From: Arthrobacter oryzae | Lineage (GTDB): Bacteria; Actinomycetota; Actinomycetes; Actinomycetales; Micrococcaceae | Direction of reading: 5' to 3' | Assembly: GCF_003634095.1 (NCBI RefSeq) | Contig: NZ_RBIR01000002.1 | Span: 62,001 to 126,000, forward strand | DNA: 64,000 bases | Shown here: positions 8,662-17,675 of the stretch, in pieces | Layout: each line of letters opens with the position of its first letter | How positions within the stretch are numbered: position 1 is the first letter of the stretch | Notes under the pieces: generated by a model | Told to the model about the DNA's origin: nothing | What the model saw: only the letters and a program-made list of their open reading frames with translations | Databases searched by the model: none | Translations under genes and position numbers: made by a program

Positions 8662-11600
8662 ATGAAGCCGAACACGACCCTGTCACTTCGAAGCACTTGG
8701 CGGCTCCGGACCGTCGCAGCCGTGGCGGTCACCGCGATAGCGGCCCTCGGCCTTCCAGCCCAGGCCTGGGCTCTCGAGCCCGCACCGTCGGCTTCGCCAA
8801 AGGCTGCGGCCACGCCGGCACCCGGCCCGGTCCCGGCGGCGACATCGGCGCCGGCGCCGACAGGGACACCGACACCGGCGCCGGCGCCGACGCCGACGCA
8901 GGCGGGTACGGCCTCTGCCGGAGCCATCGACATGACGGCGCTCAACGCCGCCATCGGCGCAAACGGCGCCTACATGGGCCAGGGCCTGAAGACCCGGCTG
9001 GCCGGCTCCCCCCGGTCCGGTGCGTCTTCGGCTGTGGCCGAGTCCCTGCAGATCCAAAGCACCTGGCAGGCCCCCGGCGTTCAAGGCCTGGACGTGAGCG
9101 GCTACCAGCCGACCGTGAACTGGCCGGCGCAGTACTCCATGGGCGCCCGGTTCGCGTATGTGAAAGCTTCCGAAGGCCTCAGCTACCGCAGCCCTGCCTT
9201 TGCCGCCCAGTACTCCGGGTCCCTGAACGCTGGCCTCATCCGCGGCGCGTACCACTTCGCGCTTCCGTCCGTTTCCACCGGCGCGGCGCAGGCGGACTAC
9301 TTCATCAACAGCGGCGGCGGCTGGAGTCCCGATGGAAAAACCATGCCGCCGCTGCTGGACATCGAGTACAACCCGTACAGCACGCTCGGCAACACCTGTT
9401 ACAACATGAGTGCCGCCGCCATGGTCGGCTGGCTCCAGGATTTCTCCAACCGCATGCTGTCCCGGACCGGCCGCCTGCCGATGATCTACACCACCGCGGG
9501 CTGGTGGTCCCAGTGCACGGGCAACTCGGGCGCCTTCGGAAACCAGCCGCTTCACCTGGCGTCCTACTCGACATACATCGGCAATGTGCCCAACGGCTGG
9601 GGAACCTACAGCGTCTGGCAGTACAGCAGCACGGGCCCCTTCGCCGGCGACTCCAACGCCTGGAACGGCACCTTCGCCAATTTGCAGAAGTTCGCCTCCA
9701 CTGCTGACGGCACGGTCCCGAAGCCTTCAATCATGTCAACCGGCGACGTCGTGGCCGCCGATGCCAGCGGCGCCCTGTGGGACTATCCGGCCAGCGGCAC
9801 AGGCAGCTTTGGTACCCGGAAGCAGATCGGCCAGGGGTGGACGGGGCTCAGGTCGGTCAACGTGATCGACTGGAACGCCGACGGCGTCCTCGACGTGGTT
9901 GCTCAATGGACGTCCGGCCGGACCAACGTCTACCTCGGCATCGCTACCGGCGGCTTCGCGACTGGACCCGTGCTGGCAGCCTCGGGATGGGGAGGCTACC
10001 AGCTCACCATCGGGTACTGGCTGAGCAGCAGCTACTTCCCACAAATCCTCACCCGGGACGACGCCGGCAACCTCGTCCTGTGGCGCAACAGTTCCGGCGG
10101 AGGCGTCAGCGCGGGCAGCCAGATCAGCGGCGGCTGGAGCAATCTGAATCTGACCATGGTCGACTTTGACGGCGACGGGAACCAGGACATCCTCGCCCAG
10201 GACTCCGCCGGGACCATGCGCCAGTATCGCTCCAACGGCGCGGGATCTTTCATTGCCGAATCGCCCCGGACCGTCGGGACCGGTTGGAACCAGATGACCA
10301 GCGTGACGGTCACGTTCTCCTTCCAGGGCTACGCTGCAACCGGCATCATGGCCCGCACCCGTGACGGTTACCTTCACTACTACCCCGTTCCGGGGAACTC
10401 CAGCTGGGGCGCCTCCACAGTCATCGGTGCGGGGTGGGGCAGCTTCCTCATTGCCGGCGGCGAGAACATCAACATCACGGTCCCTTCCCCTTCTCCAAGC
10501 CCCACGCCAACGCCCACCCCGACACCCACCCCAACTCCGACGCCGACACCCACACCCACCCCGACGCCGACGCCGACGCCGACTGTCAACCCGTCAATCA
10601 AGGCCGCGTCCGACGTCGTAACGGCCTACGTTGACGGCAGTCTCTACCGGCGCCCGGCCGGCGCCGGGGCCCTTGGCTCTCCGGTCAAGATCGGAACGGG
10701 CTTCACGGGCATAGCTTCCGTGCATGTTGTGGACTGGAACGCAGACGGCATCCAGGACCTGGCGGTGCAGACCAACGCAGGCGCCCTGACTATCCGCACC
10801 GGCCTGTCCGCCGGAGGATTTTCGGCGCCCGCGGTTCTGCTCTCGGGATTGGCAGGCGCTGACGTCACGTTTGGACCCTGGCTGAAGGGCGCCAAGTATC
10901 CCGGCGTGATCGTCCGCCGGCCGGACGGCGTCGTGGCGTTTTACAGCAACGCCAGCGGCAGCGCGGTGGGAACCCCGACAATCCTGGGGACCACTTTTGC
11001 CCGCTCGGACATCACCATGCTGGACGCCGACGGCGACGGCAATCAGGACCTCACCGCCGTGGACAACATCGGCCGCGTGAGCCTGTTCCGCTCCAACGGC
11101 TCGGGCACATTCATCACTGAGAACCGCCCCCAGCTCGGCGCCGGGTGGTCTGTCATGAACAGCATCAGCCCCGCCCTTGGCTTCACAGGGACCGGCTCCA
11201 CGGGCCTGCTCACCCGTGACACAACCGGCGCCCTCGGCTACTACCCGCTGGCCAAGGGCGTCCTGGGAACCAAACAGAGCCTGGGGACGGGATGGAACAC
11301 CATCCTGATCGCAGGCAGCAACCCCATCATCCGCCAGCAGCCCCTCACCTCACCGTCCGACATCGTGCGGGTAGACCCCGCCGGCGTGTTGTGGGCACAC
11401 CCGGCCAACGGAACCGGCGGCCTGAACACTCCGTACCCCATCGGCCCCGGCTGGTCCACCGCTAAGACCCTCCACGTTCTCGACTGGAACAAGGACGGTG
11501 TGCCGGACGTGCTGGCGCAGTGGTCCTCGGGGGCCCTCAGCGTCTACTTCGGCGCCAAGACCGGCGGCTTCACCGGCCCGGTAACACTGGCCAGCACCGG

Positions 11601-12090
11601 CTTCGCACAGACGACATTCGTCACCGGCCGGTGGGTGAAGGCGAGCAGCTATCCGGGACTCGTCGGCTATGGATCGGACGGCGCGCTGTACTACTGGGCC
11701 AATGTTTCCGGCGGGACGCTCAGCGCCCCCGTCAAAATCGGGGTGGGGTGGGCTGGTCTGAAAATTGCCATGACCGACTTCGACGGCGACGACAACCAGG
11801 ATCTCCTTGCGGTCAATTCCCTGGGCGCCATGCGGCTTTACCGCTCCAACGGCCAGGGCGGCTTTATCTCCGAGACGCGGAAGACCGTTGGCTCATCGTG
11901 GCAGTACTTCAAGCAGTTTTCCAGCACGTCCGGCTTTGCCGGCGCAGGCTCCAAGGGTGTCATGGCACTCCTTTCGAACGGCCAGCTCGGCTACTACCCC
12001 ATAGTCGCCGGAAGCACGTGGGGCACCCGCTCCACGGCCGGAACCATGCCGTCGTCGACCGTGGTTTCGATGGCGACCTCCGCCTACTAG
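8662..12090 (+). CDS. Secreted GH25 lysozyme-like protein with FG-GAP/VCBS repeats
   Basis: This 1,142-residue secreted protein is a paralogue of the preceding gene with a different C-terminus. A signal peptide (about 1-37, cleaved near AQAWA) and a Pro/Ala/Thr linker lead to a GH25 domain at about residues 138-345, with GLDVSGYQ (Asp144) and LDIEYN (Asp233, Glu235). Three blocks of FG-GAP/VCBS-like repeats follow, each with calcium-loop-like DWNADGVLD and DFDGDGNQD motifs, predicted to fold as beta-propellers. The first and second blocks are joined by a (Pro-Thr)n linker at about residues 610-643. The ATG at 8662 was chosen because GGGGAGAG precedes it; an in-frame ATG at 8626 lacks such a site. 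The propellers may bind polysaccharide or protein partners. Confidence 0.87.
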   Translation: MKPNTTLSLRSTWRLRTVAAVAVTAIAALGLPAQAWALEPAPSASPKAAATPAPGPVPAATSAPAPTGTPTPAPAPTPTQAGTASAGAIDMTALNAAIGANGAYMGQGLKTRLAGSPRSGASSAVAESLQIQSTWQAPGVQGLDVSGYQPTVNWPAQYSMGARFAYVKASEGLSYRSPAFAAQYSGSLNAGLIRGAYHFALPSVSTGAAQADYFINSGGGWSPDGKTMPPLLDIEYNPYSTLGNTCYNMSAAAMVGWLQDFSNRMLSRTGRLPMIYTTAGWWSQCTGNSGAFGNQPLHLASYSTYIGNVPNGWGTYSVWQYSSTGPFAGDSNAWNGTFANLQKFASTADGTVPKPSIMSTGDVVAADASGALWDYPASGTGSFGTRKQIGQGWTGLRSVNVIDWNADGVLDVVAQWTSGRTNVYLGIATGGFATGPVLAASGWGGYQLTIGYWLSSSYFPQILTRDDAGNLVLWRNSSGGGVSAGSQISGGWSNLNLTMVDFDGDGNQDILAQDSAGTMRQYRSNGAGSFIAESPRTVGTGWNQMTSVTVTFSFQGYAATGIMARTRDGYLHYYPVPGNSSWGASTVIGAGWGSFLIAGGENINITVPSPSPSPTPTPTPTPTPTPTPTPTPTPTPTPTPTVNPSIKAASDVVTAYVDGSLYRRPAGAGALGSPVKIGTGFTGIASVHVVDWNADGIQDLAVQTNAGALTIRTGLSAGGFSAPAVLLSGLAGADVTFGPWLKGAKYPGVIVRRPDGVVAFYSNASGSAVGTPTILGTTFARSDITMLDADGDGNQDLTAVDNIGRVSLFRSNGSGTFITENRPQLGAGWSVMNSISPALGFTGTGSTGLLTRDTTGALGYYPLAKGVLGTKQSLGTGWNTILIAGSNPIIRQQPLTSPSDIVRVDPAGVLWAHPANGTGGLNTPYPIGPGWSTAKTLHVLDWNKDGVPDVLAQWSSGALSVYFGAKTGGFTGPVTLASTGFAQTTFVTGRWVKASSYPGLVGYGSDGALYYWANVSGGTLSAPVKIGVGWAGLKIAMTDFDGDDNQDLLAVNSLGAMRLYRSNGQGGFISETRKTVGSSWQYFKQFSSTSGFAGAGSKGVMALLSNGQLGYYPIVAGSTWGTRSTAGTMPSSTVVSMATSAY
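10489..10590 (+). repeat. Pro-Thr linker encoded by a 6-bp microsatellite-like tract
   Basis: The tract is built of CC(N)AC(N) hexamers and encodes roughly 34 alternating proline, serine and threonine residues between two propeller blocks. Such tracts can change length by slippage without shifting the frame. Confidence 0.8.
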
Positions 12091-12211
12091 CGAAGGCCCC
12101 GGCAGGGAGTCCCGATGAGGGAGGGCCCTGCTAGGGAAGGCCTCGTTGGAGAAGGCCTGTTGGGAAGGCAGAGCCGCGGGAGGTTTGCCGGTTCTGTACT
12201 GCGAGGCACAT

Positions 12212-12250
12212 GTGAGCGGTCCACGTCGGTTCCCGACGTGGACCGCTCAC
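12212..12250. terminator. Bidirectional terminator-like hairpin
   Basis: A perfect 18-bp inverted repeat with a 3-nt loop (12230-12232) lies in the 183-bp gap between the convergent GH25 and GT4 genes. It lacks a long T-tract on either side, which is common in high-GC actinobacteria. Confidence 0.75.
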
Positions 12251-12273
12251 ATTCTTGCCGTTAGGGCAGGGCC

Positions 12274-13419
12274 TCAGGACACGGCGGAATCAGAGGCAGG
12301 CAGCAAGGCACGGATCGCCGCCTCCCAGATCCCGAGCTGTGATTCCGCCGCCAGCGGCCTGGCGGCGGAATCCGCCGCCCGCTTCCACTCCATGATTTGC
12401 TCCGGGTTCAGCGACTGGATCGTCCTGGCCAGCGCCGTCGGAGAGAAGTCCGGGGTGACCGTGCCGAAGCCGTACTGTTTCACGATTTCCACCATCGACG
12501 GTGAGGGTCCCACAATCACTCCCAGCCGGGCCTGGACCGCCTCGAAGAACTTGTTTGGCAAGGCGTTTTCCATATTGAAATTTGTCGGGGGAAGGAACAC
12601 CAGCGAAACGTCATATCCGCTCAAGGTCTGAACGAGTTCGGCATAAGGCACCGGGTCGCGGAACTTCACCGCAGGCACGTCAGCCGCCGCCTGCTTCAGC
12701 TCGGCGACGTAGTCCGGCTCGTTGGGCATCACGATCATGTCCAGCTCAACCCCGGACGGCGCGCTGCGCATCGCCTCAATAAGGTTCTCCAGCTTCCGGT
12801 AGCGCTGCCCCGCGGCACTATGGATCAGCCTGATGGTCTCCCCGACCGGACGGGGTGCTCCCTCCGCGAAGGGCGCCGCGTTGGTGACCACGTCCGCCGC
12901 AACCCCGAAGTCCTTGGTGTACTGCGCCGCGATCCCTGGGGCGACCGTGGTGAGGGAGCGGGCCCGGGGCAGGTACGTGCGGCAGAGCCACCGCATGTAC
13001 GGAGCGACGAACATACGCCACTTGGGGTCGTCGTCCTTTTCCTTCGGTGCAAACTCATGAAGATCTGAATGGACCCCGTACTTCGGTTCCAGCTCCAGGG
13101 CCAACGGCAGCGTGTTCAGGTCATTGGCAAGAATGACATCAACGGACAGCCCTGCCAGCAACTTCCGTGCCTCCTGGACCGCCGACATTTGGTCGTAGGC
13201 GCGCCGGTAGCGGTGCCCCAGCAGGCCGATCCGGTCCGAAGGCCAGCCGACGGCATCAGGCGAGAGGGCAAAATGCTCGTCCACGCCATCCGGGGCGGCC
13301 CCATAACCGCACGTGATGAGGTGGTACTTCCCGCTGAAAAGACCCACCTGCTTGAGCACGCGCGGGTCCGACCGGATCGGCGAGAAGGAAATGATGAGAA
13401 GTCGGGGCAAGGCAGTCAT
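12274..13419 (-). CDS. Family 4-like glycosyltransferase
   Basis: This is a two-domain GT-B glycosyltransferase of about 381 residues. The N-terminal Rossmann half starts at LPRLLIISFSPIRSDPRVLKQ and contains SDLHEFAPKE. The C-terminal GT4 half includes IRLIHSAAGQRYRKLENLIEAM and the donor-site stretch NALPNKFFEAVQARLGVIVG, where Glu in FFEAVQ matches the family's EX7E region. No membrane segment is seen. The start is ambiguous: the ATG at 13419 directly abuts GGAGGG, so a TTG nine bases further on (13410) is spaced better from that site. The gene is the last of a minus-strand set (GT2, DUF2304, acyltransferase, this gene). Its sugar specificity is unknown. Confidence 0.82.
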   Translation of the reverse strand: MTALPRLLIISFSPIRSDPRVLKQVGLFSGKYHLITCGYGAAPDGVDEHFALSPDAVGWPSDRIGLLGHRYRRAYDQMSAVQEARKLLAGLSVDVILANDLNTLPLALELEPKYGVHSDLHEFAPKEKDDDPKWRMFVAPYMRWLCRTYLPRARSLTTVAPGIAAQYTKDFGVAADVVTNAAPFAEGAPRPVGETIRLIHSAAGQRYRKLENLIEAMRSAPSGVELDMIVMPNEPDYVAELKQAAADVPAVKFRDPVPYAELVQTLSGYDVSLVFLPPTNFNMENALPNKFFEAVQARLGVIVGPSPSMVEIVKQYGFGTVTPDFSPTALARTIQSLNPEQIMEWKRAADSAARPLAAESQLGIWEAAIRALLPASDSAVS

Positions 13420-13496
13420 CCCTCCATCATTCCAGACCGCAAGGCCCACCCCTTCACGCCGGGCGAGGCTCCGCTGGCGCGGGGTGAAGCCTGCCG

Positions 13497-14588
13497 CTAA
13501 AAAATGGTCCGCAGAACGGGAATCCGCGCCGCCAGGACAGATATGGCAAAGCTTAGGGCCAGGGTTGCCGCATAGGCTGCTAAGGCCACCCCGATCGACC
13601 TGCCGTCAAAGACCGCCGGCACGTGCAGCCTGATGACCTCGAAGACCAGCAGGTGCACGAGGAACACGCCGAACGAAGCGCCGGAAAGGGTGACCAGCAT
13701 CCGCCCGGTGGCAGGCTTTGGCCTGATTCTGCTGAACATCGATTTGGCGGACAGGAATACCGCCACGGACAACATCATGACGGTCAGCGAGAGATAGCTG
13801 ACCGGTGACACCACGTTCAGCAATCCTGCCGGTCCGTGGTTTCCGTACTGCCACAGACAGAGTCCCGCCAGGCCAAGTGCGGCCACGATCGCGGCGAGCA
13901 GTGGCCCGCCGCTGAGAACAACGTCCCTCAGTGCGCGGCCGGCCACGAAATAGCCAACGTATGGGAGCCAGTAGGTGAAGATGTTCAGGCTGATCGGTCT
14001 GGCGAGGCCCAGCGACGCAACGATTTCTGGGGCCATGAAAGCCAGCGCGGTGGCGGCCAGCAGGACGGCAGCCAGGATCTGCGGCCGCCGCGGCCCCCCG
14101 TCCCTCAGGAATGCCGTGATGAGCGGAGCAACCAGGTAAAGGCCCAGGATCAGCCAAAGAAAATACAGCTGGGTGAAGACGGCGCCGTCAAACACCAGCT
14201 GGGCCACCCGGGCCGGTGCCAGGTCTTCACCGCGCATTAGCCAGCGGACTCCAACCAGATAGATCAAGTGCCACGCGATGAGGGCCGGCAACAGCCGGAC
14301 CGCCCGCTTGCGGTAAAACGGTCCTGGCGCCAGGACGCGGTCCCGGGGTGCCAGCAGGAGTGCGCCGGAGATCATCACAAATACGGGCACGACCCAGATG
14401 AAGGGGATATCCAGGCCTGCCCCCAGCCACCAGTTGCGGGACCCGCGGCCGGAATGGCCCACCACGTACCCGAAGAGGTGGATCGCTACGACGCCACAAA
14501 TACTGAGAATTCTCAGGATGTCCAGGGAATAGTCGCGCGGCGAGGCCACGGCCGCGTTATCCTCCCTGTGCGTCCCGAGAACCGTCAC
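13497..14588 (-). CDS. Acyltransferase family 3 membrane protein
   Basis: This 363-residue polytopic membrane protein of the OafA/WecH acyltransferase-3 family probably transfers acetyl or another acyl group onto a surface glycan. About ten hydrophobic helices are visible. The signature in the first helix, SLDILRILSICGVVAIHLF, contains the catalytic-type His37, and RKRAVRLLPALIAWHL is the conserved basic motif before the third helix. It lacks the C-terminal SGNH domain found in some OafA proteins. The GTG start overlaps the stop of the DUF2304 gene as GTGA, so the two are translationally coupled. This supports O-acetylation of the glycan made by the neighbouring GT2 enzymes. Confidence 0.85.
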   Translation of the reverse strand: MTVLGTHREDNAAVASPRDYSLDILRILSICGVVAIHLFGYVVGHSGRGSRNWWLGAGLDIPFIWVVPVFVMISGALLLAPRDRVLAPGPFYRKRAVRLLPALIAWHLIYLVGVRWLMRGEDLAPARVAQLVFDGAVFTQLYFLWLILGLYLVAPLITAFLRDGGPRRPQILAAVLLAATALAFMAPEIVASLGLARPISLNIFTYWLPYVGYFVAGRALRDVVLSGGPLLAAIVAALGLAGLCLWQYGNHGPAGLLNVVSPVSYLSLTVMMLSVAVFLSAKSMFSRIRPKPATGRMLVTLSGASFGVFLVHLLVFEVIRLHVPAVFDGRSIGVALAAYAATLALSFAISVLAARIPVLRTIF

Positions 14589-14983
14589 TCGGTCTCCTGC
14601 ATCCGTTCCGAGAACAGGGTGGACGAGGCCTTCGGGGCGTCCTTGAGCCAGGGACGCGGGGTCTCGTCAATGGCGATCCGGCGGGAGAGCTGTGTCAGCG
14701 TTGTCTCCATGTGCCTGAAGCGCTGGTAGGTCGTGGCCATGAAGACCAAGAAGCTGACGATCAGCCCGTAGAGGACCAGATCCGTGCCGCGGCCAATGCC
14801 CAGGGAACGGGCGAGCATGGTCAGCAGCTCAGGAAAGAAGATAGACAACGCGGCCACGACCGCGAATATCACCAGCATGATCCGGCGGATGGCCAGATGC
14901 CGGGCATTCGAACCGCCCCGCATGAGCGCGAGGGAAACGATGACGACAGCCAGTACGAGGGCTATTTGGACTATGATCTGCAA
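14585..14983 (-). CDS. DUF2304 small membrane protein
   Basis: This 132-residue protein of the DUF2304 family has three membrane helices (about residues 1-20, 33-53 and 67-86) and a charged C-terminal tail with a short amphipathic stretch (RFRHMETTLTQLSRR). DUF2304 proteins are almost always encoded next to a dolichyl-phosphate-mannose-synthase-like GT2, as here, where the GT2 stop lies four bases upstream. They are thought to anchor or partner that enzyme at the membrane, but the biochemical role is not established. The four-base overlap with the acyltransferase gene makes the three genes one unit. Confidence 0.85.
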   Translation of the reverse strand: MQIIVQIALVLAVVIVSLALMRGGSNARHLAIRRIMLVIFAVVAALSIFFPELLTMLARSLGIGRGTDLVLYGLIVSFLVFMATTYQRFRHMETTLTQLSRRIAIDETPRPWLKDAPKASSTLFSERMQETE

Positions 14984-14987
14984 TTTC

Positions 14988-15653
14988 TCACCTAAACAGA
15001 AGGTCAGCGATGATGTTGACGGAGTTCAGCAAGGACTGGCCTTTTGCCTTGGAGTAATCGGTGTAGATGATTTCAACGGGGTGTTCCACCCAGTGCGGTT
15101 TGATCTCGGACACCTGGTGGATGAGCTCGGAGGCGTGCGCCATCCTGTTCTGGGTGAGGTGGATCTTGCGCGCAACCTCCGGCCCGATGGCCCGCAGTCC
15201 GTTGTGCGCGTCGGTCAGCGCCATTCCGGTTGCCAGCCGGGACTGGATCGCCGCGGTCCGCAGCACCAGACGCTTTGCGGGGGAAAGCTTCGTTCGTCCG
15301 TCCAGGAACCGTGAGCCCAGCACCAGGTCGGCTTCGCCGTTCCGCACGCGGTCGGCCATTGCCTTGGCATCCTCTACCCGGTGCTGCCCGTCGGCGTCGA
15401 ACGTTACGATGCAGTCGAGTTCGGGATCCTGCAGCGCATACTCGAAACCCGTCTGGAGTGCCGCGCCCTGGCCCAGGTTGACCGGGTGCTGGACGACCAC
15501 AGCGCCGGCCTGCCTGGCTACCTCCTGCGAGCCATCGCTGCTTCCGTCATCGACGCAAACGACGTTCGGAAAATCCTTGCGGAGTCCGTCGATTACCCCG
15601 CCCACGACGGAGGCCTCGTTGTACATAGGTATGACTATCCAGGTGCGACTCAC
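14988..15653 (-). CDS. Family 2 glycosyltransferase, polyprenyl-phosphate sugar synthase type
   Basis: This 221-residue GT2 enzyme resembles dolichyl/polyprenyl-phosphate mannose or glucose synthases. It would charge an undecaprenyl phosphate carrier with a single sugar for use outside the membrane. It shows WIVIPMYNE at residue 5, DDGSSDG from residue 35, NLGQGAALQTGFE, the metal-binding DADGQH at 86-91, and GSRFLDGR. No C-terminal membrane helices are present, so it likely relies on the DUF2304 protein encoded just downstream. The GTG start has only a weak ribosome-binding sequence. It is divergent from the ABC exporter gene at 15.8 kb. Confidence 0.88.
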   Translation of the reverse strand: MSRTWIVIPMYNEASVVGGVIDGLRKDFPNVVCVDDGSSDGSQEVARQAGAVVVQHPVNLGQGAALQTGFEYALQDPELDCIVTFDADGQHRVEDAKAMADRVRNGEADLVLGSRFLDGRTKLSPAKRLVLRTAAIQSRLATGMALTDAHNGLRAIGPEVARKIHLTQNRMAHASELIHQVSEIKPHWVEHPVEIIYTDYSKAKGQSLLNSVNIIADLLFR

Positions 15654-15761
15654 CCGTCAAGTATTCCACAGCCGGCACCTTCGAACTGGGCGGGCCGGCC
15701 TTCCGCCTGCCCAAACGGCCGTGGCTTCCGGGCCCAGCAGGAGCCCCGGCAACACCCCGCG

Positions 15762-15767
15762 TAGTAT
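15762..15767 (+). promoter_or_regulatory. -10 box of the ABC exporter gene
   Basis: TAGTAT fits TANNNT and predicts a transcript start near 15774. This lies just inside the longer reading frame (ATG at 15771) and supports the internal TTG at 15804, which has GGAG six bases upstream. Confidence 0.4.
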
Positions 15768-15803
15768 GGGATGGATTCTTCCCCCGCCGTTTTGGAGCAC
15801 TCC

Positions 15804-17669
15804 TTGAAACACCTGCGCCGCACAATGCGCGAGCTACTGCCCCTCCTGCCCGCCAACGCCAGGCGGTTCCTGGTGCTGTTTGGCGTGCTCTCGGCGGTTC
15901 TCGCGCTCCTGGACTCGGTGGCGCTGGGCGTTTTTGCACTGGTCCTGAACCAGATTCTCAAGGGCGGGACAATGACCCTGCCCGTTCTGGGAGTGGTCAC
16001 CCAGGGGGCGAGCCTCGTGATTCTCGTCTTGTCGGCCATGGTCATGATCCTCAAATCAGTGCTCAACATCTGGCTCCAGTGGGTGTCCACCCGCAAGTTT
16101 GCCGACTATGAACTCGAGATTGGCTCCATTCTCTTCCAGAGCTACATCCGTGCACCCTGGACGGAGCGGATGAAGCGCTCCACCACCGAGCTTGTCCGGA
16201 TGATCGACGTCGGGATCGCCAACACCGTCTCGGGGGTGCTCTTCCCCGCGGTAACGCTGCCGGCCCAGGCGCTGACCTTCGCTTCCGTCCTCGTGGTATT
16301 GGTCGCCGCCTCCTGGCAGACCGCTTTGTCCACGGTCATCTATCTCGGGATCATCGCGGCATTCCTGTATTTGTGGCTCTCCAAGAAGTCGTATGAGGCC
16401 GGAAAGGTGAACCGCGACGCCGCAATGCGCATGTCAACCCTGGTGGCCGAAATGCTCGCGGCCCTCAAGGAAATCACCCTCCGCGACAAGGCGGAAGAAG
16501 TAGGCGGCATCGTCCTGCACAGCCGGGAACGCGCCGCCCGGTCGCGGTCAAATATCAGGTTCATCAGCGCGGTCCCCAAGTTTATTATCGACATGGCCCT
16601 AATCGGCGGTTTCCTCCTGATTGGTGCGGTGGGCTACTCGATTGGCGGCATGGAAACAGCGATGTCATCGGTCGCGATCTTCGGCCTGGCCGGTTTCAAG
16701 CTGGTGCCGGCGCTCACCACCGTCCAAGGCCAGATGACCCTGATCCAGTCGACCCTTCCCTACACCGAGATCGTGATGCGCGATATCAAGGATGCGGCCG
16801 TTTTCAGGGAAAACGCCGAGAAGCTTGGCAAGACCCCCATCACCAGCGAGCCGAAAATGCTGGAACTGAAAGACGTTGAATTCACCTATCCGGGCGCTGA
16901 AGGTCCGGCGGTCACCAAGATCAACCTCCGGCTGCCCATCGGCTCGTCCGTGGGAATCGTGGGTCAATCGGGCGCCGGCAAGTCGACCCTCATCGATATC
17001 TTCCTGGGGCTGTTGACGCCGTCCAAGGGCACCATGACCCTCGACGGCGTGCCGCTTGAGGATGTGCTCGCCGATTGGCGCAAGCGTGTGGGCTATGTGC
17101 CCCAGGACGTGGCAATCTTCGATGGCACGGTCGCCCAGAATGTGGCCCTGAGCTGGGGCAGCGACATTGACGAGGACAAAGTCCGGAGTGCTCTGGAACG
17201 CGCCCAGCTCCTGGACACCATCAACACCCGCGCCGGCGGAATCAACGGCCGGGTGGGCGAGCGGGGTCTGGCGCTGTCAGGCGGGCAACGCCAGCGGCTG
17301 GGCATCGCCCGCGCCCTGTACATGGACCCCCTGGTCCTGGTGCTCGACGAGGCCACCAGCGCGCTGGACACTGCGACGGAAGCCGCCGTCGCGAACGCGA
17401 TCAGCGAACTGCACGGCGAGATCACGGTGATCTCCGTGGCTCACCGTCTCTCCACGATCCGGCACAACGACCAGATCTGTTTCATGAAGGACGGCACCAT
17501 CGTTTCGCAGGGCATCTTCGACGAGGTCATTCGCGTCAACCCTGACTTCGCCCAGCAGGCTGCCCTCGCGGGCCTCTACACCCCGAACGGATCGGGCGCC
17601 GAAGCCGAGGCCGGCCCCGCCGGCGGCTATGACGCCACCCGGCTGGCCGGCAGGAACGCGGCGTCCTAG
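15804..17669 (+). CDS. ABC exporter, fused permease and ATPase
   Basis: This 621-residue half-transporter (MsbA/PglK type) has an N-terminal six-helix membrane domain (about residues 20-310) and a C-terminal ATPase. Walker A is GQSGAGKS at about residues 387-394, the signature LSGGQ is near 491, and Walker B is LVLVLDEATSAL with the switch His in SVAHRLST. Its setting among glycosyltransferases suggests flipping of a lipid-linked glycan, as PglK does, though other substrates are possible. I chose the TTG at 15804 because of its GGAGCACTCC leader and the upstream -10 box; the frame has an ATG at 15771 without a ribosome-binding site. It is convergent with the next gene, only six bases apart. 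Confidence 0.85.
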   Translation: MKHLRRTMRELLPLLPANARRFLVLFGVLSAVLALLDSVALGVFALVLNQILKGGTMTLPVLGVVTQGASLVILVLSAMVMILKSVLNIWLQWVSTRKFADYELEIGSILFQSYIRAPWTERMKRSTTELVRMIDVGIANTVSGVLFPAVTLPAQALTFASVLVVLVAASWQTALSTVIYLGIIAAFLYLWLSKKSYEAGKVNRDAAMRMSTLVAEMLAALKEITLRDKAEEVGGIVLHSRERAARSRSNIRFISAVPKFIIDMALIGGFLLIGAVGYSIGGMETAMSSVAIFGLAGFKLVPALTTVQGQMTLIQSTLPYTEIVMRDIKDAAVFRENAEKLGKTPITSEPKMLELKDVEFTYPGAEGPAVTKINLRLPIGSSVGIVGQSGAGKSTLIDIFLGLLTPSKGTMTLDGVPLEDVLADWRKRVGYVPQDVAIFDGTVAQNVALSWGSDIDEDKVRSALERAQLLDTINTRAGGINGRVGERGLALSGGQRQRLGIARALYMDPLVLVLDEATSALDTATEAAVANAISELHGEITVISVAHRLSTIRHNDQICFMKDGTIVSQGIFDEVIRVNPDFAQQAALAGLYTPNGSGAEAEAGPAGGYDATRLAGRNAAS

Positions 17670-17675
17670 CGCTGG

